Shown in pieces: positions 1 through 7,176 of a stretch of DNA of 19,913 nt. The stretch spans positions 1 through 19,913 of the forward strand of contig DFBN01000044.1 in the NCBI GenBank assembly GCA_002366635.1, given 5' to 3'. Origin of the DNA: Caldifarciminota bacterium UBA3079. Its GTDB lineage: Bacteria > Hydrothermota > Tepidihabitantia > Tepidihabitantales > Tepidihabitantaceae. Position numbers and translations under genes: made by a program. Below the pieces are notes generated by a model. It made no database searches. It was not told the DNA's origin and worked only from the letters and a program-made list of their open reading frames with translations. Position 1 is the first letter of the stretch, and every line of letters starts with the position of its first letter.

Positions 1-358
1 TTGTCGTGTTTATGGTCTCAGATTTGCCTGGGTGTTGCTGGGCTTCTCCGGCAAATTCGGAAAAGGTTCCGTCACCATAATCTGTGCGGGTGAGCCTGGG
101 TGACGAAGCAACCAGTTTTTCAATACTGGTTATATCGCGCCAAGTGATTCTGTGGATAGCACCGAGCCTGAGGGCCAAAGGCGACAAGATTCTATATTCG
201 AAACCCACTGGAAACGATAGGGCGTTTGTGCTGCCAGTGGTTCTGTTGAGCCATTCGTTTGAAGATGTAACCCTGGTCTCGTAATCTTCGTGGCCAGAGA
301 CAGTATCCCCATTATCAAATGCAACTGTAATCTGATTTGATGAGAGGTCAAGAAGTGA
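1..358 (-). pseudogene. Beta-barrel-like outer-membrane protein fragment, lacks start, runs off the left edge
   Basis: On the minus strand a frame is open for about 119 codons from just after a TAG at 359-361 to the window edge. Its translation has alternating aromatic/hydrophobic stretches such as SFPVGFEYRI and LALRLGAIHRITW, typical of transmembrane beta-strands of outer-membrane proteins, and an acidic turn AFDNGDTVSG. There is no ATG, GTG or TTG between the TAG and the conserved-looking part, so the 5' part of the gene seems to be missing. It begins 1 bp after the stop of the upstream membrane-protein gene on the same strand. The codon pattern and absence of stops argue for real (or recently real) coding; the exact family is not recognised. 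An alternative is a genuine gene using a rare ATT start. Confidence 0.4.
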
Positions 359-362
359 CTAA

Positions 363-2513
363 TTACTGCTTGCGCAGTTTTGAGACGATCAGGACCAAAA
401 GGCATATCCCGATAGCAAGGCTGCTTAAGATAAGCATGAGCCGGCGTAGCAAGCCCAGTGGTGCGGTCAATCTGATTGTATGGGTTCCAGCCGGGCATTT
501 CAGATATATGAAATGGGCCTTGGTTTCATAGAAACCGGTCTTTTTGCCGTCGAGCATGACCCGCAGTTCTGGATAATAGCTCAGGGTCAGTCTTAAAAAG
601 CAGTCCTCGTTTGTCTGAACTTTTATAGTAACCTGCTGGTTCTGGACTTTTGATTCGAGAATATGGACAGCAGGTAGACCCGGAAGCGATTCATATGACT
701 GGTTCTCGGTGACCGGAATGAAATTCAGGGATTTATTTTCGGGGTCGATTTCAACTGTGTCCAATAGGGTTTGCCAGTCTTGTGCGATACAGAGCGTTCT
801 GGACTGGATTATGTTTTCACTGCACAAAGGTCTGGTTATATTACTGGCCAGAACCAGATTCGCATGGGTCGAGCCGAAAATCAGAGGTGGTTCTTTTTGT
901 GTTCTGAGGAATCTGACATCCCAGTCCACGCCACCTTTTGTGGCGACATAGGTCATATTTTCTTCTGTGCCGATGAATGTAGGCAATGTAATAATATGGG
1001 TCACACCCATAAATGCTATTGCTTTCAAACATGCCGGACTCAGGCTTGAGTTTGCCGGATTACCCAGGTCGGTTGCTATCAGATTGAGCATTGGATAGGC
1101 ATAACGCATTGAGCGCGGTGCAAACTGGTAATATGCCGGACCATAGGGTGTAGCCAGGTTGCCGAACAGAAAGCCGACTGCTGGATAGCAGGCAAGCCTC
1201 CTGAAATCATCAATCCGGTCGTTGGGTTTGTAAATATCCAGCACCTTGCTTGGATTATCCAGAGAAATCAGACTGTATATATCCTGGCGCACATCAAGAA
1301 ACCTCTTTTCTCTGGAATAGTGAACCTGCAAAAGATGGGGCAGGCAATCTAATGACAGGACCGCAAACAGAATCAGGAATAATGATGTTCTCATGATATT
1401 GGAATGGCCGACTTTATTATCAAGGTATGAATATCCTGATACGACCAGAACGCTGGCAAAGAACACCGAGAACATCAGAAAGCGGACACCAGGCAAGCCA
1501 GCACTCAGAAATCCCAGGTTCAGTTTTGGGGCAATAAATGTCAGAAAAATGGTGAGAGCAAAACCTGTAAGCATAGGTAATTCGAGTTTCGTTCGCTTTC
1601 CAGAAATGAAAATTATGATTATTGAAGCAATAACCAGGACGATGTTGCTCAGACCGAGATAAACACCTCCATAACCGTGAGGACTGGACCAAGGGCTGAA
1701 AAGAATTGCAAGGCTCGGGGTCGGCAGCCGGGTGAGTATTTGCGGAAACAGATGAGTTTGGTATTCGACAAGAAAAGGAATCAGGAAAAATGCGGAAACA
1801 AAGACCGCACCAAGCCCGGCCAAAGCCATAAGACCGGTTAACTGTTTCCTTCTGGTATTTGATTGCATCCTGAGTTCATACAAGAATGCGATAATGAGAA
1901 AGAGCACTACGAAGACCGCATAGAAGATATGCGATATTATCGCAAGGCCAATAATGAGCGACAGAAGTATAATATGCTTGAGTTTCATGTCTTTTGCGAG
2001 TTTATCAAATGCAAGGAAACAAAGTGGCAAGAGTAGATAAATCAGGGACTGGGGATGATTGGCAAGAACGGCGATATGTATCACACGCCATGGGACGAGG
2101 AGATATGTGAGCGTGCCGATTGCCGCACCATAGATATTTCTGGTTCTGTGCCTTAGATAAGCGAACATTGCCCAGGCAGAAACGAGATGAAGAATAAAAA
2201 GCAGGATTTTGTTCGCCAGGACCAAGTTGCCTTTGACAAGCAATGTCCCAAGCCCGCCCAGAAATGCAAACAAAGGACCATAGAATCGCAGGTGCGGATA
2301 ACCGGAATAGAACATGAATGTATAGAAAGGTGAATAGCCTTTTTCAAGTGACTGATACATGATTTCCTGGCGCACAAGATGGGACCAGACATCGGGTGAT
2401 GTTGGCTGGCCCGGTGCTAAGAATGCATAGCCTGATACAAGCGCGCCAAGAACCAATCCGATTATAGGCACCAGCCAGAAGAAACTATGTTTGGGTAAAT
2501 TCTGTTCCAGCAC
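363..2513 (-). CDS. Polytopic membrane protein, YfhO / PTPS-related (GT-C-like) family
   Basis: A 716-residue integral membrane protein. The first membrane segment spans about residues 11-32 and is followed by an extracytoplasmic loop with PDVWSH (D41, H45) and YSGYP (69-73), the layout of GT-C type glycosyltransferases and of the 6-pyruvoyl-tetrahydropterin-synthase-related membrane family. Many hydrophobic helices follow up to about residue 410. A soluble, probably periplasmic, region comes next, then the C-terminal module YYPELRVMLDGKK ... CPAGTHTIRL and a last helix (about 691-711), which resembles the YfhO C-terminus. A role in transferring lipid-linked sugars to surface glycans is inferred from the family; substrate unknown. 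The start is GTG (2511-2513) with no clear ribosome binding site. It is transcribed divergently from the dcw cluster and ends 1 bp before the barrel-like fragment. Confidence 0.7.
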   Translation of the reverse strand: MLEQNLPKHSFFWLVPIIGLVLGALVSGYAFLAPGQPTSPDVWSHLVRQEIMYQSLEKGYSPFYTFMFYSGYPHLRFYGPLFAFLGGLGTLLVKGNLVLANKILLFILHLVSAWAMFAYLRHRTRNIYGAAIGTLTYLLVPWRVIHIAVLANHPQSLIYLLLPLCFLAFDKLAKDMKLKHIILLSLIIGLAIISHIFYAVFVVLFLIIAFLYELRMQSNTRRKQLTGLMALAGLGAVFVSAFFLIPFLVEYQTHLFPQILTRLPTPSLAILFSPWSSPHGYGGVYLGLSNIVLVIASIIIIFISGKRTKLELPMLTGFALTIFLTFIAPKLNLGFLSAGLPGVRFLMFSVFFASVLVVSGYSYLDNKVGHSNIMRTSLFLILFAVLSLDCLPHLLQVHYSREKRFLDVRQDIYSLISLDNPSKVLDIYKPNDRIDDFRRLACYPAVGFLFGNLATPYGPAYYQFAPRSMRYAYPMLNLIATDLGNPANSSLSPACLKAIAFMGVTHIITLPTFIGTEENMTYVATKGGVDWDVRFLRTQKEPPLIFGSTHANLVLASNITRPLCSENIIQSRTLCIAQDWQTLLDTVEIDPENKSLNFIPVTENQSYESLPGLPAVHILESKVQNQQVTIKVQTNEDCFLRLTLSYYPELRVMLDGKKTGFYETKAHFIYLKCPAGTHTIRLTAPLGLLRRLMLILSSLAIGICLLVLIVSKLRKQ

Positions 2514-2682
2514 TGACTAACTTAATCAGATAGGTGATAACAGTCAAGCCATGGTTATTAGAGGTGCCCAAATGTTACAATAAAGTAAAATTTCCAAATG
2601 GCCAAAATTTTCTCTAACTCCTTAATTCATTATTGGTTACTAGATATTCGGTATTTACCCCCCCCAGCCCCCTCCCTTGGTT
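2514..2682. other. Upstream region of the membrane-protein gene, with C-tract
   Basis: AT-rich intergenic DNA followed by a C-rich tract at 2658-2676 (runs of 8, 5 and 3 C separated by AG and T). On the minus strand this reads as three G-tracts, which could form a G-quadruplex. The minus-strand promoter for the membrane-protein gene should lie here. A TTGACT on that strand is visible close to the gene, but its -10 partner is poor, so I do not call a promoter. Confidence 0.4.
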
Positions 2683-3006
2683 CTGTTCTGGTTTCGATTC
2701 CAGATTGTATCCTGGATTCTGCCCCGGATATTATCCCTGAAATGAATCCTGGTATGCATTGAGATTCTTTTCCTGGTTCAATTCTGGATTTCTATCGAGA
2801 ATCGCTCTGGAATACTAATCCCGGAATGCTCGGAGACTTTCATCAAGAGATGCCTCCAGAAATCGCTCCTGGTTCAATTGCTGGATGTAAAGGCGCAACT
2901 GACCCGGATTGTATTCCTGAATCCATTCCAGAACCCTTTCCAGATTTTATTCCAGCATCCATTCCTGTAACAATCCCAGACACCATATCCGATGCTGGTT
3001 TGGTTT
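2683..3006. repeat. Degenerate 12-bp tandem repeat array, 27 units
   Basis: The stretch divides into 27 consecutive 12-mers with no net insertion or deletion between the first and last unit. The approximate consensus is NNATTCCWGRWT. Examples are CGATTCCAGATT (2695), GTATCCTGGATT (2707), CAATTCTGGATT (2779), CTGACCCGGATT (2899), GTATTCCTGAAT (2911), CCATTCCAGAAC (2923) and CCTTTCCAGATT (2935). Units near 2791-2862 and 2887 are the most worn. On the + strand, in the frame starting at 2685, this reads as tetrapeptides of the form [IF]-P-x-x, interrupted by one TGA at 2758-2760. It may therefore be a decayed tetrapeptide-repeat gene or a minisatellite. A single related unit (TTCTGGATTCAATT) lies at about 3591-3604, beyond the transposase remnant. 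Confidence 0.7.
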
Positions 3007-3037
3007 TTGACCCCAGAACCAGAGGTAAAATGGGGCG

Positions 3038-3480
3038 ATGGAGATACTATCAAAAGTTGTGGAAAAAGGGAAAGCGGTGCCTATCCTTATGGTTATTAAA
3101 GGAGTTGACACCGCCATGAAAGAATATGGCAAACAGCAACAGCAAGCCGAGGAAACTGACTCTGGTGCGGCCAGGTGCAGGTACATATACCGCGGGTGAG
3201 AGATAATGCCGAGCAATTCCAATCGGGTCTTGTGGGGCGGTATCAGCGCACCGGCAAGAGTCTACTGGAAGTTCTACCGGATGCGCTCTGCCAGCGGGAC
3301 TGGATGCACAAGAAACGTAATGTCCTGGATAAGCTGCCGAAGCGGCGGCAGAAGCAGGTCAAGCAGGACCTGGACCGGATTTACTATGCGCAGACCAATG
3401 CGGCAGCGGCGGCACCGATTGGAAGCACCGGAGCTGGTGGCGGAAGTGATTAGCGGTGCGAAGTATCGGAACGGCATAAA
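3038..3480 (+). pseudogene. IS256-family transposase remnant, frameshifted and with internal deletion
   Basis: The frame from 3175 encodes VHIPRVRDN followed by RYQRTGKSLLEVLPDAL, which resembles the N-terminal region of IS256-family (mutator-type) transposases (PRVRD ... ILPRYQRR). It then passes directly to QRDWMHKKRNVLDKLPKRRQ, the family's C-terminal QRCWVHKTxNVLDKLPKS motif, with the Q-DLDRIY-A-T continuation. About 170-200 residues that normally lie between these, including most of the DDE catalytic core, are absent. A preceding 53-codon frame (ATG 3038 to TGA 3197-3199), in a different phase, probably encodes the worn N-terminus, with a frameshift near 3175. The frame ends at TAG 3451-3453. 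It cannot encode an active transposase. The family call rests on remembered motifs, not on a search. Confidence 0.7.
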
Positions 3481-3523
3481 GGGCTAAGGAAGCGGAGAGA
3501 GAAGTATGACATCGCCCAAACCA

Positions 3524-3545
3524 ATTTCCACAACATTTGACACGG
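3524..3545 (+). mobile_element. Probable right end of the IS256-type element
   Basis: The sequence TTCCACAACATTTGACACGG downstream of the transposase remnant resembles the terminal inverted repeats of IS256-family elements, which commonly end in a TTTGACA(C/T) block. I found no matching inverted copy (CCGTGTCAAATGTTGTGGAA) to the left, so the left end appears lost and no target duplication can be read. Confidence 0.35.
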
Positions 3546-3681
3546 CCTCATCTAGAAATAGTCTCGGATAGCTTATACCGATATGACCGGGTTCTGGATT
3601 CAATTAACCCACTGAAATTTTTGGAGTTACCATTTTTGGGCTTTTGTTGGCGAAAAATATCGAGGTAGGTTAAATTTTTCC

Positions 3682-3709
3682 TTGACAAAAACTAGGTGGG
3701 GAATACAGT
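3682..3709 (+). promoter_or_regulatory. Sigma70-type promoter of the dcw operon
   Basis: A perfect -35 TTGACA (3682-3687), a 16-bp spacer and a -10-like TACAGT (3704-3709) lie 27 bp before the mraZ start codon. Transcription would start near 3716. The leader would be only about 20 nt, and the MraZ boxes would lie immediately downstream of the start site. No other convincing promoter is seen between here and ftsZ. Confidence 0.5.
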
Positions 3710-3722
3710 TAAGTCTATGCAG

Positions 3723-3740
3723 AAAAGTGGTGAAAAGTGG
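3723..3740 (+). promoter_or_regulatory. MraZ operator: two direct AAAAGTGG boxes, 10-bp period
   Basis: AAAAGTGG occurs at 3723-3730 and again at 3733-3740, one helical turn apart. Known MraZ binding sites are short direct repeats with a GTG core (AAAGTG-type or TGGG-type) repeated about every 10 bp in front of mraZ, so this is very likely the autorepression site. The second box contains the mraZ GTG start codon (3737), so binding would block initiation or elongation of transcription. A further GTGG at 3696-3699, in the promoter spacer, may be a weaker upstream contact. Confidence 0.7.
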
Positions 3741-4258
3741 TAAATAATATCTTTCTTGGAGAATATAGGCATTCTATTGATAACAAAAGCAGGGTAGCGG
3801 TTCCAAATTCGTACAGGAAGAAACTTCCTCCTGCATCCGAGGGGATGTTTGTCCTGCAGAAAGGTCGCGACAGAACTATCGAAGTCCACCCCCTGTCCGA
3901 TTGGCGTGAATTCTGGGACCGCACCCTGCGAAAATTGCCGAGATACCAATCCCGCGCTCTAAGATTACGGCGCTATTGTCTTGCGGGCGCTACTGAAGTG
4001 GGTTTGGACAGTCAGGGCCGGATTCTGATTCCCAAACGCATGCTGGAAGAGGCAGGGATAAAAACCGAGGTCGTGCTGGCGGGCGCGGGTAAGTATTTCG
4101 AAATCTGGGAACCGGGCCGGTATGATGCTTTTATCAAGGAAGCCAGGGAAAACCACGATGCCGACCTTGCCGAACTTGAGCGGCATGGTTGGGGATTGAT
4201 ACCAGAAAATGATGAACCAACCGGTAGAGGTGTTTCACCGTCCGGTCCTGACCGATGA
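3737..4258 (+). CDS. mraZ: Transcriptional regulator MraZ
   Basis: First gene of the dcw cluster, 173 residues (family usually 140-155). It has two AbrB/SpoVT-like half-domains, each with the conserved DxxxR motif: HSIDNKSRVAVP (D15-R19) and VGLDSQGRILIP (D91-R95). The opening FLGEYRHSID matches the canonical MraZ N-terminus (F-GEY-H-ID), which fixes the GTG start at 3737. MraZ forms ring-shaped oligomers that bind direct repeats in its own promoter and repress dcw transcription; suitable repeats lie over the start codon here. The C-terminal 25 residues overlap rsmH by 50 nt in another frame, which explains the extra length. There is no classic Shine-Dalgarno; GGTGA just upstream could pair partially with 16S rRNA. 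Confidence 0.93.
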   Translation: MVNNIFLGEYRHSIDNKSRVAVPNSYRKKLPPASEGMFVLQKGRDRTIEVHPLSDWREFWDRTLRKLPRYQSRALRLRRYCLAGATEVGLDSQGRILIPKRMLEEAGIKTEVVLAGAGKYFEIWEPGRYDAFIKEARENHDADLAELERHGWGLIPENDEPTGRGVSPSGPDR

Positions 4259-5096
4259 AGTACTGGAGTATCTGCAGCCCGGCACCGGGACTGTTATTGA
4301 CGCCTGCGTCGGTGGTGGTGGGCATGCCAGGGCAATACTTAAGATTCTGGGCAGAGGTCGACTTCTAGGGATAGATGTTGACCCAGAGGCGATAGCCTCG
4401 GCCCGCAGGCGACTGGATAAACAGAATAATGTGGTGCTCGTTCAGGCGAATTATATTGATATGGTTTCTATTGTCAGAAAGTTTGGCTTTTCACCGGTTA
4501 CAGGCGTGTTGATGGACCTGGGTGTTTCTTTGCATCAGCTCAGGAGTTCGTGTCGTGGTTTTGCTTATGACCGAGAAGGCCCGATTGATATGAGATTTGA
4601 CCAGACTGCATCTCAGCCTCCTGCGCTCGTATTGCTGCGCCGGGCTTCTGCCAAGAGTATAAAGAAATGGCTGAAGGATTTCGGTCAGGAGCCTTTTGCC
4701 GGCAGGATAGCCCGGCGCATATACGAGCACCGAGGTCAGGTTGAGACGACCAAGGACCTGGTTGATTTGGTGCGGCGGTGTGTTCCGGCCCGCCGGGCCA
4801 GAAAAACACTCGCCCGGGTTTTTCAGGCATTACGGATTGTGACGAACCACGAGCTCGAAAATGTGCGGGCCGGGTTGGATGCGGCCCTGGGTTTGCTTGT
4901 TCCAGAAGGAAGACTTGTGGTTATTTCTTATCATTCGCTGGAGGACCGGCTGGCAAAGGTTGCTCTGCGTGATGCAAAGAAGCAAGGAAGGGTGAGGATT
5001 CTGACGCCCAAGCCGGTGTGTCCGAGTTTGGAAGAAGTCGAGAGAAACCCCCAGGCTCGTTCTGCCAGGCTCAGGGCCGGGGAGGTACTGTCATGA
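4209..5096 (+). CDS. rsmH: 16S rRNA (cytosine-1402-N4)-methyltransferase RsmH
   Basis: 295 residues, normal for the family. It uses S-adenosylmethionine to methylate N4 of C1402 in the ribosomal decoding centre. Visible motifs are FHRPVLTDEVLEYL near the N-terminus, the SAM-binding loop IDACVGGGGHARAIL, GIDVDPEAIASARRRL, LMDLGVSLHQLRSS (family DLGVSSxQLD), RVFQALRIVTNHEL and VISYHSLEDRLAK (family SFHSLEDR). Its start is inside the end of mraZ (50-nt overlap); ATG 4209 and ATG 4212 are both possible. Its TGA overlaps the ftsL-like start codon as ATGA. Its place right after mraZ is conserved across bacteria. Confidence 0.96.
   Translation: MMNQPVEVFHRPVLTDEVLEYLQPGTGTVIDACVGGGGHARAILKILGRGRLLGIDVDPEAIASARRRLDKQNNVVLVQANYIDMVSIVRKFGFSPVTGVLMDLGVSLHQLRSSCRGFAYDREGPIDMRFDQTASQPPALVLLRRASAKSIKKWLKDFGQEPFAGRIARRIYEHRGQVETTKDLVDLVRRCVPARRARKTLARVFQALRIVTNHELENVRAGLDAALGLLVPEGRLVVISYHSLEDRLAKVALRDAKKQGRVRILTPKPVCPSLEEVERNPQARSARLRAGEVLS
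5079..5085 (+). promoter_or_regulatory. Ribosome binding site of the ftsL-like gene
   Basis: GGGGAGG lies 7 nt before ATG 5093 and selects this start over upstream in-frame codons inside rsmH. Confidence 0.7.
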
Positions 5097-5428
5097 AGTT
5101 TTTTCTGAGGATTGGGATTGTTGTATTTCTGTGTGCGGTTGCGCTCGGGTATCTTTATATGCACAACCGGAGCTTGAGACTTACAAAGAGGGTTTCAAGG
5201 TTGGAAACAACGCACCGGTTCATGACCGAAGAGCTGTATAAAATTCAGTCAGATGTGGATACACTTGCTGATTTTACCAGGTTGTATTCGTTCTGGAAGG
5301 CAGATACCAAGTCGGGATTTTCACCTAAAACAAGGGCGGCTCGAATTGCTCATTTTGAACAGGACAGTCTACCGATGTTACTGGCTCATGAGAATTGGTC
5401 CCCGTTGAATAACGGGGGAACCCGTTGA
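5093..5428 (+). CDS. ftsL: FtsL-like bitopic cell division protein
   Basis: 111 residues. It has a short basic cytoplasmic tip (MKFFLR), one membrane segment (about residues 5-23, IGIVVFLCAVALGYLYM), then a heptad-like stretch RLTKRVSRLETTHRF ... EELYKIQSDVDTLADF that should form a coiled coil, and a C-terminal tail with no recognised domain. Size, topology and position between rsmH and ftsI are those of FtsL/DivIC-type proteins, which dimerise via the coiled coil and link FtsW-FtsI to the divisome; sequence conservation in this family is very low, so the call rests mainly on topology and synteny. The start overlaps the rsmH stop (ATGA) and the stop overlaps the ftsI TTG start (TTGA). Confidence 0.7.
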   Translation: MKFFLRIGIVVFLCAVALGYLYMHNRSLRLTKRVSRLETTHRFMTEELYKIQSDVDTLADFTRLYSFWKADTKSGFSPKTRAARIAHFEQDSLPMLLAHENWSPLNNGGTR

Positions 5429-7176
5429 GCCCTGATGAGAGCCGGAATAAGTTTGTGCTCGTGGTTCTTCTCTCAGTTTGGGGTCTTTTGCTGGCCCGGA
5501 TGGGTTATGTGCAGTTGTTTCGCTGGAAGCATTATGAGACCTTGGCACAAAAGCAGCATACTGATTCGTTGCGGTTGAGCCCGGAGCGCGGTCGGGTTTT
5601 TGATTATCAGGGTCGGGCTTTGACTGTCAATCAGTCTTACAGCCTGGTTTATGCCTGGCCTCGGAAGGTCAGGGCCAAGGATTCGCTTGCTGCTATCCTG
5701 GCAGGAGCCGGTTTAGGCACAAAGCAGGAAGTGCGTGACGAACTTGACCGTCATGACCATATGTTTTGTTTCAGGCAACATATCGACCCGATTCATGCCG
5801 GTTCTCTTTGGCAGCGGATAGTGAAGTGCCGGTTCGGCGATTGCACCGCGGTCGAAAGTGAAAGCCGGAGATTGTATCCATATGGTGCGACTTGTGCCAA
5901 TGTAGTTGGTTTTGTTGGGAACAACCGGGGATTGGCAGGCGTCGAGGCGTGGTATGATTCTGTTTTGCGGGGGCAGTCGGGCTGGGTCCTGATGCAGTTG
6001 GACGGGGCAGGACACAGGCTTCCTTATCCCAGTTATCCAAGGTTTGAGCCGGTACCTGGAACGGATATACACTTGACACTGGATGTTGATATACAAGGCA
6101 TTTGCTTTCGGACTTTGAGCCGGACAGTCACAGAAACAAGGGCGCGAAAAGGGTCAGTAGTTGTGCTGGATGTTAAAACCGGAGGTGTACTGGCCCTGGC
6201 GAATTATCCGACTTATGACCCGGCGCGATTCGAGAACTTTGACGCAAGTCTTTACCGCTGTATGCCTGTGTGTGACCAGTTTGAACCCGGTTCTTCTTTC
6301 AAGATAGCCATTTGCGCGGCAGCACTTGAAAGCCCGAATGCAGCCCGGCTTACCAGTCAGACTTACGATGTGTCTTCAGGATATATCGAAATAATGGGAC
6401 ACAGGATTTACGATGTTCATGAGCACGGAATCCTTGATTTTGACGGACTCATTGTGCAGTCTTCGAACCCTGGTGTTGCGCTTCTCTCTTCTGAGGTCGA
6501 CCCGGAGAGATTCTATCTTATCACACGGGGAATGGGTTTTGGCAGCCGCGTCGGCATTGGTCTGCCGGGTGAGGTAAAAGGGATGCTTGATAAACCTTCG
6601 AGGCTGAACCCGTTGCGCTTTGCAAATATCGCATTTGGCCAAGGAGTAGCAGTGAGTTTGCTACAACTTGCGGCCGCGTATCTGTGCATTGCGAACGATG
6701 GCGTATATGTCCAGCCATATTTTGTCCGTTCGGTAGAAACGAATGGCAGGATTATTTACCAGTCAAGTCGTATTGAGCTCAGGCGAGCGATTAAAGAATC
6801 GACTGCTGCACAAATGAAGCGGATTCTGGCGGAGGTCGTGACTGAAGGGACCGGACTCAGGGCACAGATTCCAGGGGTTGAGGCTTGCGGCAAAACCGGG
6901 ACCGCTCAGAAGATTGAGCCGGATGGAAAATACTCACGGACCCGTGCCTGGATGTCGTTTGCAGGATTTTTCCCGAGAGCAGAACCGAGGTATGTAATCG
7001 CGGTGATGATTGATGAACCAAAGACCATCCGGTTTGCCAGCAGTTGTGCCTGCCCGGTTTTCAGAAAAATAGGTGAACAACTGCTGATGCTCGAGCACAT
7101 GCGCAGTCACAAGGAATTTGTGGATTCCAGAGTCGGTCAGGAAATCGCTGCGATGGACCGTAAAGAAGTGCGATGA
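5425..7176 (+). CDS. ftsI: Peptidoglycan D,D-transpeptidase FtsI (class B PBP, PBP3)
   Basis: 583 residues. It has an N-terminal membrane anchor (about 10-28), a pedestal/dimerisation domain opening with ERGRVFDYQGRAL, then a penicillin-binding transpeptidase domain with all three active-site motifs: SxxK (S290-K293, in EPGSSFK), SxN (S346-N348, in QSSNPG) and KTG (K490, in CGKTGTAQK). It cross-links stem peptides of septal peptidoglycan in partnership with FtsW. There is no C-terminal PASTA domain. The TTG start at 5425 overlaps the ftsL-like stop by 4 nt and is preceded by a GGGGGAA binding site. The stop overlaps the murE ATG (ATGA). Position next to ftsL and murE argues for the divisome enzyme rather than an elongation PBP2. 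Confidence 0.93.
   Translation: MSPDESRNKFVLVVLLSVWGLLLARMGYVQLFRWKHYETLAQKQHTDSLRLSPERGRVFDYQGRALTVNQSYSLVYAWPRKVRAKDSLAAILAGAGLGTKQEVRDELDRHDHMFCFRQHIDPIHAGSLWQRIVKCRFGDCTAVESESRRLYPYGATCANVVGFVGNNRGLAGVEAWYDSVLRGQSGWVLMQLDGAGHRLPYPSYPRFEPVPGTDIHLTLDVDIQGICFRTLSRTVTETRARKGSVVVLDVKTGGVLALANYPTYDPARFENFDASLYRCMPVCDQFEPGSSFKIAICAAALESPNAARLTSQTYDVSSGYIEIMGHRIYDVHEHGILDFDGLIVQSSNPGVALLSSEVDPERFYLITRGMGFGSRVGIGLPGEVKGMLDKPSRLNPLRFANIAFGQGVAVSLLQLAAAYLCIANDGVYVQPYFVRSVETNGRIIYQSSRIELRRAIKESTAAQMKRILAEVVTEGTGLRAQIPGVEACGKTGTAQKIEPDGKYSRTRAWMSFAGFFPRAEPRYVIAVMIDEPKTIRFASSCACPVFRKIGEQLLMLEHMRSHKEFVDSRVGQEIAAMDRKEVR

Noticed and set aside
2683..3006. CRISPR array
   Set aside because: The periodicity is 12 bp without spacers, and units are degenerate.
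2826..3119. 97-codon + frame across the 12-bp array
   Set aside because: Joins repeat units to unrelated sequence of the transposase remnant; no binding site; described as repeat instead.
3537..3564. TTGACA at 3537-3542 as a second dcw promoter
   Set aside because: The hexamer is part of the IS256-type end and has no good -10 at 16-18 bp.
5018..5092. Longer ftsL-like start inside rsmH
   Set aside because: The strong binding site before ATG 5093 and the membrane segment right after it favour the shorter protein.
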